Shown here: positions 1 through 9,930 of the stretch, in pieces
How positions within the stretch are numbered: position 1 is the first letter of the stretch
Layout of the letters: each line of letters opens with the position of its first letter
Source: Isoetes taiwanensis
Taxonomy: Eukaryota; Streptophyta; Lycopodiopsida; Isoetales; Isoetaceae
Length of the DNA stretch: 64,000 nt
Assembly (NCBI GenBank): GCA_021234155.1
Contig: JAJEKV010000020.1
Span: 6,186,563 to 6,250,562 of the forward strand
Direction of reading: 5' to 3'
Position numbers and translations under genes: made by a program
The notes under the pieces: generated by a model
Seen by the model: only the letters and a program-made list of their open reading frames with translations
Database searches by the model: none
Told to the model about the DNA's origin: nothing

Positions 1-1264
1 ATGGCCGAAATCTGCAGGATGTAAACTCCCAGTCGCGCTACCATAGGTGATGCGAGTAACTGATGTAGCGGTGTGTCAGAGCATCTAAGATCAGTGTGCA
101 CTGCTCGGACATGGGCATATCACAAGGCCCCCCAAATTGAACCAATATGATTTTTTTCTTATGGTTTATTGGTGAAAACTAAATCCATAAATCAGTACAT
201 GTTAGTGGGTTCAAAAGTTTACAAACCATGTCTAGTTATCTAATATGGTTCATCAATATATCTTTCTCAGGTGATAAGCCAGCATTGTTTTATGATATGG
301 TATTGAAACATGGCAATTTTAATTGGTCTCTATAACAACTTAAACTATATGATATATACTATCGTTTAGCATATCAAGTTTGGTAGACTGGTATTTGATC
401 ACATCTATCTTCTTTAGTATATTGACATGGTAATTTTAAGTGTATAATTATCATGATGCTTTACAACGGTTACTTATCATGATACTTTACATTGATTAAT
501 CACCAATATATAACGTGGCAAATATATTTGGTTTAAATATACTAATATGACTTTTTTTACCCTATCTTTCTCCATGGTACTAAAATGTAATCATTTCAGG
601 TAGTTTTTCTAGCAACTTAAAATGTATGATGCGAACTAATACTTAGTATATCAAGTTTAATGGAATGGTATTTGATCTCATCTATCTTCCTCGGTCTATT
701 GACTTGGTAAATTATTCGGATATTTTGTAGTAATTAATGGTCAACATATAACGTGGCAAATTGACACGGTTTAGTATGCTTTTTTTTTATGATTTCAAAT
801 AATTAACCAATACAATTTTGAAACGATATTGCATAACTAGTTTTTTAATATATATGATATTTAATAGTGCTTTATATGCAAAATTTATTTATACAACATT
901 GGAGCATGATATTTAACCTTAATTTATACAATATTGGAGCATGATATTTAACCTTAATTAGCACAATAAACTTAAATGCTTTGAAACATGTTTGATTGTG
1001 AAATATGCAATTGTATGTAATGATTATTCATTAAATATAGGACAATCTTACTTTGACATTGATCATTGTTTTTTATTAGGAAGAGAGGAGACAGAATTTG
1101 AAGCACAATGTTCAAATTGAATTTTTTTTAATTTGAAATATGGTCTGATATATAACAGCAAATGCAAAACGGCAATAGTCTCATCTTCCAATACCTCCTT
1201 GGAGAGTTTGAAGATTAGCATGAGGATGCTAGTTGCCACTATTAGCATCTGAGTTTAGCTGAAA
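1..1264. repeat. AT-rich non-coding DNA with diverged tandem duplications
   Basis: No convincing gene is seen. Two related blocks of about 280 bp lie at roughly 325-560 and 600-800; both contain a run reading ATATCAAGTTT, then GGTATTTGATC and later ATATAACGTGGCAAAT. A 35-bp unit is tandemly repeated at 888-922 and 923-957 (core GGAGCATGATATTTAACC) with one or two differences. The small minus-strand reading frame at 1063-1248 is not supported by anything else. Confidence 0.6.
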
Positions 1265-1822
1265 CTATAGGTGATCATAGAATCCAAAGACATTGCCCTC
1301 AATCACGGATGCAATGTAGGGCTCCTCCACTGGCCTGCAGAAGAAATTCAAACTTGATCTTCATTATTTAAATGGCATGATAGGATACACAACATGGTAA
1401 ATGCAGCAAGCAGCATAGTCTTACCTGGAATAGATATAGCACCAATATGTAGAATGAAAATTGTTGAAGCACAAATCATAAGCTCCAAGAATTCCTTAAG
1501 CAATGCAGCATCTGGTTTTGCATGCCAGTCACTTCGCAATTCAGCTTCTAAACCAATGGCAAATGCCCAGAACAGTTCTGGCCACAGTGCTTTCTGCAAC
1601 ATAGAGTCCCCCATGGATGATGGCAACGGAAAAGAACAAGCACCTGAACTTAACCCTGTTGCTACAGTCCATGCTGTTCTTTTGATTCTGCTGTGATCAA
1701 AAGTTTAGTTAAAAAATCGTGCAAGGATAACATCTTGTTGGCTGTCATCTTTGAACTTGACGATCCTTCTCTACTCTTAAGGGAAGTACTTACAGCTTTA
1801 GCAGTCCAATGAATACGTCGCG
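1265..1822 (-). CDS. 3' exons of an unrecognised host gene
   Basis: Three exons on the minus strand can be joined in frame. Exon 1794-1822 ends at a strong donor (AAAGCT|GTAAGT). Exon 1425-1690 follows an acceptor TGATCACAG and ends at CCAG|GTAAGA. Exon 1265-1329 follows GGCCAG and ends in a stop at 1265-1267. The joined phases agree, giving about 120 residues: a Lys/Arg-rich start (LRIKRTAWTVATG), a middle with WPELFWAFAIGLEAEL, a hydrophobic run, and the end VEEPYIASVIEGNVFGFYDHL. Codon use and clean splice junctions suggest real coding sequence. I do not recognise the family. Upstream exons should lie above 1822 but I could not place them. The 266-bp exon is the best supported part; the 29-bp exon is tentative. 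Confidence 0.42.
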
Positions 1823-2330
1823 CTTCATCCCAAAAAAGAGAGTAACAGTTAATGTCTATGCGGTATATGAATCCTAATTATATCTGTAAAGCATGGTTGA
1901 AGTTGAAATTGCAACACGTATATTAAGTCAAATGATTTCTACATTTCTTGCACAAAAGCTTTGCAATAGCTAAAAGCTCCTTTGTATAATATCTATCAGC
2001 TATTCTACAAAATCTGGCCCCTATATACCATAGAATCCCACATGACTAAATGGTATTATTCATTGCATAAAATAAGAGTTCACATATTAAAACACCGAGG
2101 AGATTTTAGGATAGCTTACTGAAGTAGCATGAATTCCTGTGATGCCTAAATTGTTGTAGATACTATGGAATGCTGTGCATGATTCAACTCCACTGAACTT
2201 ATCAAGCTAACTTCTATCTGCAAATAGAAACATAAATATAATATATGAAAGGCAGGAAAATTGGAGGCGGAGTGTCCTATATGCATGCCATTCTCAGGAA
2301 TGCACATAATGCTCAACTTAAGCCAATCAA
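1823..2330. other. Intergenic or intronic DNA, nothing recognised
   Basis: AT-rich sequence with no reading frame, repeat or RNA gene that I can support. It may be intron of the minus-strand gene whose last exons lie to the left. Confidence 0.5.
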
Positions 2331-2800
2331 CTCAAAAATATTGGAAAGACATCGGGAATGCTGCTTACCAGTCGTGGTCTGTTACTTAGATAAGAAACCT
2401 TAAGAGCAGCGGCCATGCTTCAAAGAAACCCCCCCTGTTGCAACGAACCCACTGAAGACTACAACCAGAATACATTCTGGAAACACAGCCATGGCTTTGG
2501 GGATATTGGCAGCAGCATTTTGTCGTTTCTTCCAAAGATCGGCTCCGGTCACGGAAGCTCCGTTCAACTCAAAAACATTGGAAAGACATCGAATGCCGCT
2601 ACTTACCGCGGGTCCGTTACTTAGACAAGAAACCTTAAGAGCAGCGGCCATGCTTCAAAGAAACCCCCCTGTTGCAACGAACCCACTGAAGACTACAACT
2701 AGAATACATTCTGAAAACACAGCCACGGCTTTGGGGATATTGGCAGCAGCATTTTGCTGCTCTTTCAGCATCGAAGCTCCAGTCTGGAAGCTCCGTTCAA
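2331..2800 (+). repeat. Imperfect 237-bp tandem duplication
   Basis: A unit starting CTCAAAAA(T/C)ATTGGAAAGACATC recurs at 2331 and 2568, a period of 237 bp. Each copy includes AGAGCAGCGGCCATGCTTC, CAACGAACCCACTGAAG and TTTGGGGATATTGGCAGCAG, and ends at AAGCTCCGTTCAA. Copies differ by point changes and small indels. Reading frames through it in both directions are by-products of the repeat. It sits immediately upstream of a short ATG-started frame and could be a duplicated promoter or leader. Confidence 0.75.
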
Positions 2801-2806
2801 CGAGCG

Positions 2807-2968
2807 ATGGCCGCCACCGCCGCCCTAAAAAAAACCCTAAGGTGCTCCATCAGAAATTCACTTCAAAGGCAAATGCTTTTCGGCTACTATTTTACATGTC
2901 CACTATGGTCAGCTAATGGCTTCCGCAAGGCAGTGGAGTCTATTAGGTCCCAACTTCCGACTGTCTAG
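2807..2968 (+). CDS. Possible first exon with organelle-targeting-like N terminus
   Basis: A 53-codon frame begins ATGGCCGCCACCGCC, giving MAATAALKKTLRCSIRNSLQ, then hydrophobic and basic residues, and ends at TAG 2966-2968. The Ala/Thr start followed by Lys/Arg/Ser residues without acids resembles a plastid or mitochondrial transit peptide. The Ala-rich Met start just after a duplicated 237-bp block is typical of a plant gene start. No downstream exon could be joined, and the frame may be chance. I do not assign a function. Confidence 0.3.
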   Translation: MAATAALKKTLRCSIRNSLQRQMLFGYYFTCPLWSANGFRKAVESIRSQLPTV

Positions 2969-3883
2969 TGACTTCCGACATCCCACACTAGGTCAGTCTA
3001 ATGGCTGGCTGTTTTATGCTATGCACACAGTCTGACTATGGCTTGCTCCTTATGATTTGGCTTCATATGTCTTCAAAAGAACGAGCCTATTATTCAAAAA
3101 GTGAGTCATTTTCTACATTTCTTGAAAGTAACAAAATTATGCAGGGCCAATCTCTTTCTGTAGAAAGGATTAAGTGGCGTGTAAGTTCATGTAACCAGCA
3201 CGTTTGCTCACCCTATCATCTTCTTTGTTGACCATATCTTGGCACATCACAGAAATAAAAGAGCTTGGCATCGATTGCTATATGAAATATGAGGATAAAT
3301 TCAAGGAATGAAAGGGGATCAAGTTGGATAGGTATTTGATTTTTGACTTTGGGTAGAGATGCTTTGGTTATTCTTTTTAAATGCCCATAGTATCATCCTG
3401 TAATAGTTTTTACAACAGGATAATCTCTACACTTACATATTTTGATATCTCATGATGGCAATACGGTACTTCAATGGCAAGTTCATGTTAGATTTGCATC
3501 TATGCCAGATTTATTTGGAGTTCTTGCGTTGAGTTGCTTCAATTGGATGTCTTAGGTTGATGAGATTTGTAATACTTGGTTGCTAGAGGTACTTGATTGT
3601 TTGTACTTTGCATATATGTAATGTGTGAAGCCATGATTCCATGATGGCAAATATATGCACTTGATTAGCAACTTGATTATTGACATGCCCATTGCTATTT
3701 TCATTTGAAACCTACAATTGTTGCTATGGCAATCTTTTACGTATTTCAAATGACTTGGCTTAAGGTTTTCTTTCCAGATGAAATATGTTGTAAGGTACAT
3801 GAAAGATTGGGTCTTTTTTATTCGACCTAGCTAATCTGCAGCAAGTTCATGTATGGGATCATTCCTTTAGGTGCATCGATGAG
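2969..3883. other. Non-coding stretch
   Basis: I see no supported gene or repeat. The open frame at 3001-3231 on the plus strand has no homology I recognise and ordinary AT-rich composition. Confidence 0.5.
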
Positions 3884-3999
3884 TCCTACGGTAACTCTGG
3901 CCTTTTGGATGCAACCGCACAGTCGAAATGTCGTTGCATGCCAACTGGCATGCTCCGGTCGCACAATGTCCAGAGCTCGCGGGCCATCACAACGGAGCA
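3884..3999 (+). repeat. 116-bp direct repeat, copy 1
   Basis: This starts TCCTA(C/G)GGTAACTCTGG and ends AACGGAGCA, and is nearly identical to 4556-4671. It contains GCATGCC...GGCATGC, an inverted repeat with a 4-nt loop, and is much more GC-rich than its surroundings. Both copies have open frames on both strands, best read as a consequence of the shared sequence. The origin (part of a mobile element or a duplicated regulatory block) is unknown. Confidence 0.8.
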
Positions 4000-4555
4000 A
4001 GTTTGGAACTGGCATTTGGGGAGGGTTTTTTGTTCTCCTTTTTAAGGTCTCTCTTCAAACCCTCGAAGGAACCCTGCACGCAAGCTCTTGACCCCTTCAG
4101 AGGCAGGGAAGGTTGCCAAAACCTAAACCCTACAGATTTACTAGGGTTTAGGCATCGGGGGAATAAAACAGCTCCATTTGTTTATCCCACCGTTCAAATA
4201 GTAGTTCATGTTATAGGAAACGTTCTCAAAAAGAAAAAATGGACATCCACCGCACGGATGTCCCAACCCCCAAATGTTCCCCTTTACGGACATAAGACAA
4301 GAGGGGGAAATGATGTGCCCCTCCAGTTCAGCCATTCTTGCTAGCTCAAAATGTGATTTTGACTTTGGGCATGAGTCCAGAGCATCTAGTTTACTGTAGG
4401 GACCAGCGATTATGACCAACAGAGCCAAACTCGATTTGCTACAAGCAACTAGTCTATCTTTCATTCGATGCACTCTAGCCTAGTGCTATAATGTAAAGCT
4501 AGCACGTACTTGGCAGTTAGGGCGTTTTACCAATTCTCTACTCCTCAGACATGTG
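4000..4555. other. Spacer between direct repeats
   Basis: No supported gene. The reading frames at 3928-4344 (plus) and 4141-4473 (minus) overlap in opposite directions and match nothing I recognise. Confidence 0.45.
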
Positions 4556-4671
4556 TCCTAGGGTAACTCTGGCCTTTTTGATGCAACCGCACAGTCGAAA
4601 TGTCGTTGCATGCCAACCGGCATGCTCCGGTCGCACAATGTTCAGAGCTCGCGGGCCATCACAACGGAGCA
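4556..4671 (+). repeat. 116-bp direct repeat, copy 2
   Basis: Second copy of the unit at 3884-3999, same orientation, 672 bp apart. It runs straight into a GCATGC-rich palindromic tract. Confidence 0.8.
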
Positions 4672-4790
4672 TGCATGCGACGCGATGCCTAGAAATGCAT
4701 GCGATGCATGCATGCGACGCATGCAATGCATGCATGCTCGTCTCGTGCAAGAATGGCGATTCGCTACGCGAATCGATGACATTCTTGCAC
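4672..4790. repeat. GCATGC palindromic tract and 46-bp perfect-ended hairpin
   Basis: Positions 4672-4737 are a run of overlapping GCATGC and TGCATGCA palindromes. At 4745-4790 GTGCAAGAATG is matched by CATTCTTGCAC, and inside it GATTCGC pairs with GCGAATC around a 3-nt loop. Together these could extrude or fold as a long hairpin. It lies about 50 bp from the truncated LINE end at about 4845. Confidence 0.8.
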
Positions 4791-4839
4791 TGTGACTCGC
4801 ATGAACACAACAAATCCCGATACCAGAGAACTTCAAATA

Positions 4840-5433
4840 CTAGATCCGAGGATGAATGCCAATGTGGATAAGAGCCTTCTCAAGGAATTTCCATGAGATG
4901 CAGTCATAGGCTCTTTTAAAGTCCAACTTGAGAAGGATACAGTTTTGTTTGCTCAATCTGTTCCAATGCAAAGCCTCATTTGCAGCTATGTAGTTGTCTA
5001 GAATGGATCTGCTAGGAAGGAAAGCAGATTGACAAGCATTCACCTTGCTATGAAGATGGACCACAATTCTACCAGCAATTATTTTAGCCACCAGCTTGTA
5101 TAAGGTGGTGGTCAAAGAGATAGGGCGCCATTCATTAGTTTTGGATGGAGCTTCAGTCTTAGGGATAAGTGAAATGACTCCAACATTGAAAGTAGGATAG
5201 ATAGATCTAGCTCTCCATACACCTTGAACAAATTGGATAATGTCTTCCTTCATTATAGGCCAAAATTCCACAAAGAATTCAGGCTGAAAGCCATCAATAC
5301 CAGGACTTTTCCCATGCTTCATCCTTTTGAGAGTTTCAAAGATCTCAGGGAGTTCAGGGACTTCTGTCCAATCGTCATCCATCACTTCATTGGAGGGGCC
5401 AATAATATCAAAGACATCCTGAATTTTATTGTT
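4840..5433 (-). pseudogene. LINE ORF2 reverse transcriptase, N-terminal part
   Basis: The frame contains KHGKSPGIDGFQPEFF, LIPKTEAP, NEWRPISLTTTLYKL, CQSAFLPSRSILDN and LKLDFKRAYD, which are RT blocks 0 to 3 of plant L1 elements, including the first catalytic Asp. It breaks at SWKFLEKALIHIG...RI followed by a stop near 4840. Blocks with the YADD/FADD pair are absent. It is separated from the endonuclease frame by a TAG shared with copy 2, so the stop predates the duplication. Confidence 0.85.
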
Positions 5434-6704
5434 CTATATTTCCTCCTCCTTAAAAAGATTAGTGTAGAAATTGAGAAAGGCTGAGGAGATTTCCTTTCCT
5501 TCTGTAAGGGTGGAACCTTGATCCGTTTCTAACTGAGTGATTGAGTTGTTAACCAGCCTGTTTCTAGCAATTCTGAAGAACATTTTAGAACTCTCTTGGT
5601 CCAACTGATTGTACATTTTAACTTTGCTTCTAAGGGCCATCCCCTTAACTTGGTGCTCTTCAAGGGTCTTGATCTGTATTTCCAATTGTTCCTCTTTCAT
5701 ATGAAGGGAGTCATCCTTAGGGTTATTCTCAAGATCAGATCTGATATTCTTGATCTGCTCCAACAAGCTGGACATAACAGCTCTCCTTTTTTGGGCAAGG
5801 TCTTTGCCCCATTGCTTAACCCAAATTTTGACTTTCTTCATTTTGTCATTGAAACATTTCATAGATTGATGTTGGCCAATTTTGGGCAGTGACAGATAAA
5901 AGGCTGTGAAATCTTGGCAAAAGGATTTCATTTGAAGCAAAGAAGTATTAAACTTAAAGGGAGTGTTTTTGCTTCTCGGGCCAACAATCAAATCCTTGGT
6001 GTCAAGGAAATGAGGCTGGTGATCAGAAATAGTGCTAGCAATATCTCCAGTAACAATGCAATTGTCTAGCCAACTGGCAGAATTATGGATATAAAATCTA
6101 TCCAACATACAAAAAGTCCTTTGGTCTCCCTTTCTCTTATTGCTCCAAGAAAATTTGGTATTTGAAGATGGGACATAGATTAGATCTTGACTAGTCATCC
6201 AGCTGTCCCAGGAATATCTCTCATTTTTGGACATGTTAATTTTGTTGCCAAGTTTCATATCACTGTGAGGGGTATTGTTGAAGTCTCCAGTCACCACCCA
6301 ATTTTCTACCTGTTGGTGTTGGCTCATCCAATTGTTGATTTCATGCCACATAGGCTCTCTTTCATAGGGATCAAGTAGAAGCATAGATGTTTATGAAGGC
6401 AACTTGACAAATCCTTAATTTGAAGAGTCACACAAAGCCATCTGTTAGAAGGACTGATATAAGTGCTTATTAGTTTTTGATTGTACGAAAAGGTAGCAAT
6501 CCCCCCTTTAGTGCCATCAGCTGGGATATAGCAGGAGGCCATCCCAGGACGGATCCATTCACCCAAATTTGCAGAGTCAAATTTGGGGAGCCTACGCTCT
6601 TGTATCATGATAATATCTGCCCTAAAGTCCCTCACAGTGGCAATAAAACGTCTTCTTTTGGTGGGGCCCTTAATGCCCCTCAGATTCCAGGTTAAGATCC
6701 TCAT
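5434..6704 (-). pseudogene. LINE ORF2 endonuclease, frameshifted
   Basis: An apurinic-endonuclease-like domain starts at Met 6704 (MRILTWNLRGIKGP). Visible motifs in order: TWNLRG, IQER, GDFNNT, DRFY and SDHQ. These match the conserved Asn, Glu, Asp-Asn and Asp-His of L1 endonucleases, which nick target DNA for target-primed reverse transcription. Compared with the intact copy at 17292-18560 there are two single-base insertions near 6380-6410, which break the frame between the IQER and GDFN motifs. The frame then ends at a TAG (near KEEEI) that the other copy shares. This copy cannot make functional enzyme. Confidence 0.85.
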
Positions 6705-7080
6705 AGGTTCGAATGAGGGGGAGGCTCAGGGAGAAACTTAATAGTTAAGTTTTTTAAGGCCATGAGGTGAAGCCTTACTTCGAGTGTTGTATATGTGAGA
6801 ATTTTCACTGCCCCCAGGGGACTTAGTTAAAGCCCTACCTTTCATTTTCCTTTTTAAGGATCTCAGGGATGTGTTGGAGATATCATGCAGAGGGCTGCTA
6901 CTCATGTCTTCCTCTGAGTCAGGCACAATTAGATCTGGTTGACTCTGGTCAAGGTTCTTGTCCAGGGTATCAAGATTCAGCTGTAAAGCTTGCAAACCAC
7001 TATCTATGTTCTCTTTTTCAGTATTTTTGAAGGTGAATTGAACATCATAGTCAGCATCTGAGGTGAGGCTTATTTGCTGA

Positions 7081-8699
7081 TGTGACGTCCCCTACTCATA
7101 TACGGTGCACTCACCGTATACAAACAGAGTTCATCCCCATACCAGCTCCATGCTAATATAGGGCCCTCCGTATAACTTGCAACCTTGAAGAGTTCCAGTG
7201 GGAAGAATGAAGGGGTCCTTTACCCTGTCTCCCTCAGGGCCTACCTAGCTGCGGAAGCGTAAACATACATGTCAGTAGTACATACATCAACATCATATGA
7301 CCATCACGAAGGATGGTCCTCCACATATCTCAGATAGACAAAGATCAGCACATCACATAGGGAATCCTACCCAAGGCTCGGACTCAAAGGGATGACCGAC
7401 GGCTTGGGTCTCCGAGTTCATTGCGAGGCATGTAATTCATGGCAAGGGATTTGGTCGGCATAAGAACATGGCATAGGGTTGTCCACTCCATCCGCCCCTC
7501 CTGTGCACACTTTGTAAGTAGGCTGAAAAGTGTCGGGACTGGCCAGTAGCCCCTCCCGGATGCATAGCCAAAGGGCTACTCTCGGGGTCATCATCCCGAT
7601 TCGATGGGGCGGTAGGGATCACTCCCTCCGAGAGATCTACATCTTTGACTCAAGGTGACTAGAGGGCCTTTGCCCGTATTCGACCGAACCCACTGGAAAG
7701 TCATGAACACCACTTCACTGGGTGTCGAGCCCATGCCTTACCCACACTCGGTGGTAAGCCATTAGACCTAGTCACAATGATCCCCGGTAGGCCTTACACA
7801 CCGGAGGGATCGCTCAAGAGTCGAGAACACGAACCTCCTTCTTAGCGGCCCGCCCCTTCACCCCAACCGGTGTGGTTCCCGTACTAAAGGCGAATCTATG
7901 GTGTGCTAGAGAGGCTAATCTAGGAGCATCTACTACCAAGCTTGAAGTCTCTACCCCCTTCCCAATACAAGGAGTTCACGAGAGATACATCATCCATATA
8001 CATCACGTAAGAACTAAAGAACATAGATCTAATCTATATCATAGAGTTAGGTTCTTTAGTTAGAGTCCGGTATCTACTCATCTAGAGATCTAGATAGCTG
8101 CTAAAGGCGATTTAATAGGCTAAACCTAATGATACAATGACCTGGAAAACGGTTTAGACCATTAAATCGACTACATACCCCGATCCATGAGTTGCTCCTC
8201 CTCGACTTGAAGTTCGACCATCCCCTCTTGAACCGCCGAATCAAGGGAAACTAATGGTGCCATTCTCTCGGGCCAGAGTCGGGAGGCTGTTTTGACTCAT
8301 AGAGCAGCCAAAACAGAGCTCTAAAAACCCTAGGAACTAAAAAATGGGCAAGTTAGGGTTCTTCTACTTAAATAGGCAAGGGTTGGGGCTTAGGGTTTCC
8401 AATTATCCCTTTAGGTATGTGGGATAATTGGAAATGGGCCCACTTGCCTTTAATGGCTAGGTGGCCAAATGTGCCTACATGGAAATGTGTGCACCTAAAT
8501 GTGCCCACATGGAAATGTGTGCACCTTAATAAATGTGCATGTGCACATTAATAAGAAGTGCACATACCTAGCAAGTTGCCCCCTAGGGCTACTCACCTGG
8601 CTACACGTCACATTACACGCCGGTTGGAGTGAGGTACGCTGCGTGACAGACAAGACAAGATCGCCCCGGGACCGTGATATCGTGGCTTGGAACGTCACA
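7081..8699 (-). repeat. 3' LTR of element R
   Basis: On the minus strand it begins TGTGACGTTC and ends GACGTCACA, as do the LTRs of O and N; length is 1619 bp. Near the 3' end it carries the same GTATACGGTG...CACCGTATAC inverted repeat. It is joined on the internal side to a polypurine tract. Short reading frames inside (for example 7437-7622) are meaningless. Compared with the other R LTR it differs mostly where CAG/CTG or CGG/CCG occur. Confidence 0.9.
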
Positions 8700-8713
8700 T
8701 TCTCCCCACCTTG
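8700..8713 (-). other. Polypurine tract of element R
   Basis: CAAGGTGGGGAGAA on the minus strand abuts the LTR start TGTGACG. This is the RNase-H-resistant primer site for plus-strand synthesis and is identical to the tract beside the 3' LTR of O. Confidence 0.85.
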
Positions 8714-9930
8714 AAATGATGTTGTCCGCAGCATCGTGGGTCTCCCCACCTTGGAATCTTCCTAACCTGCAATCAACCTGATGCATACGATATACTACTA
8801 TTATACTTACACATTTATTAAGATTACCTTAAGGTAATATTTTTAAATTATTATTACGCCATTACATTATCAATTAACTTGTCAATTCGTAACTTCTATT
8901 AAAACAGGGTACTTATTAGTCCTCGTTATTATAACATTTAGTTTATCACAATTTAACACTTTCATATACAATTATTATTTAAGGTACTCTTCATTCCTTG
9001 CAACACATTCCAACAAAATTTGTGTTGCAAGTCCCTGACCTTTAAAATCCTGCATTAATTTTACAATATCTATAATTACATACTTACTATTACTATCTTA
9101 ATTATTAGAATTACTCTAAGGTAATGTTTAAGACATTACTGTACTATTTCATTACCCAATTAACTTATCACTTCATAACTTAATCTACGCAAGGTAATTA
9201 TTAACCTTACTTAACACAACATTTAAGTTTATCAAAGTTTATCAATTTCATACAAAATTTACACTTCTAAGGTACTCTTCATCCAATGCAACACATTATG
9301 ACTAAATTTGTGTTGCAAGTTTTTTAAATCTTCGACCTCCTTGCCCTCTGGAGCGCTCTATTGGCCTGCAGGTCGCCGACCTACGTTATTACTATTTTAA
9401 TTATTAATAAAATTTTGGTTATATGGTGACCACCCCACCTATCTACATGGATGCATGGCTAATCTCCCGGCGTAGGAAGAGGGTGAATCTTCCATTATGG
9501 CCGTGGAGACAGCGCCTATATGCCTATATGCCGCTCATGCCTACACCTCTAGTTGCCCAGCGTGGAGGATATCCTTCCCGCGTGGGGGCGTGAAGGATAG
9601 CTTCCTCCTATCAAAGCATATATGGGGCTAAAGGTGCCTTTCCTATCAATGCATTCCTGAATGACCTCCTTTCTCTCGAGGTCGTCTACTTCCGTGGGAC
9701 AGAAGTAGACTTTCTAATCTACCTTCCACTCGTCCAAGCGGAAACGCGGTCATGCCTACATTGACATTACACCACGCCCTAGAGATCACTGTAGTGGTCT
9801 CATCATCGGTAACAACGCATGCAACCCCTACCTAGCATAGGTTGCATGCGTAGATTAATCTTAACTATACAAGCATTTAATCTACACACAAAACGACATG
9901 CCTGAGCCGATTTTTGCTGGCTCCGTTAAT
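8714..9930 (-). other. 3' non-coding region of element R
   Basis: Minus-strand sequence matches the O region 60312-61134 in order: the block around GGCTCAGGCATG, a TTAGATTAATC...GCATGC block, the line around CCTGCAGGCCAATAGAGC, and the GTTGCAGG...CACGATGCTGCGG segment. R has additional AT-rich insertions of TTGTGTTGCA-type repeats. No coding sequence is seen. Confidence 0.7.

Larger units (their letters stand above)
4840..7080 (-). mobile_element. L1-type LINE fragment, copy 1
   Basis: This is the 3'-truncated part of an L1 LINE on the minus strand. It holds the last 114 or so codons of ORF1 (6738-7080), then an ORF2 with endonuclease (about 5434-6704) and the beginning of reverse transcriptase (down to about 4845). 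The RT stops before its catalytic FADD motif, so the 3' half and the poly(A) tail are missing. At 7081 the LINE is joined to an LTR. Positions 4873-7080 are almost identical to 16731-18936 (2208 against 2206 bp). Confidence 0.9.

Noticed and set aside
4538-4871. Overlapping frames in the GCATGC tract
   Set aside because: Palindromic repeats keep frames open on both strands; not genes.
8495-8749. Frames at the LTR start of R on both strands
   Set aside because: LTR sequence; overlapping opposite frames and no homology.
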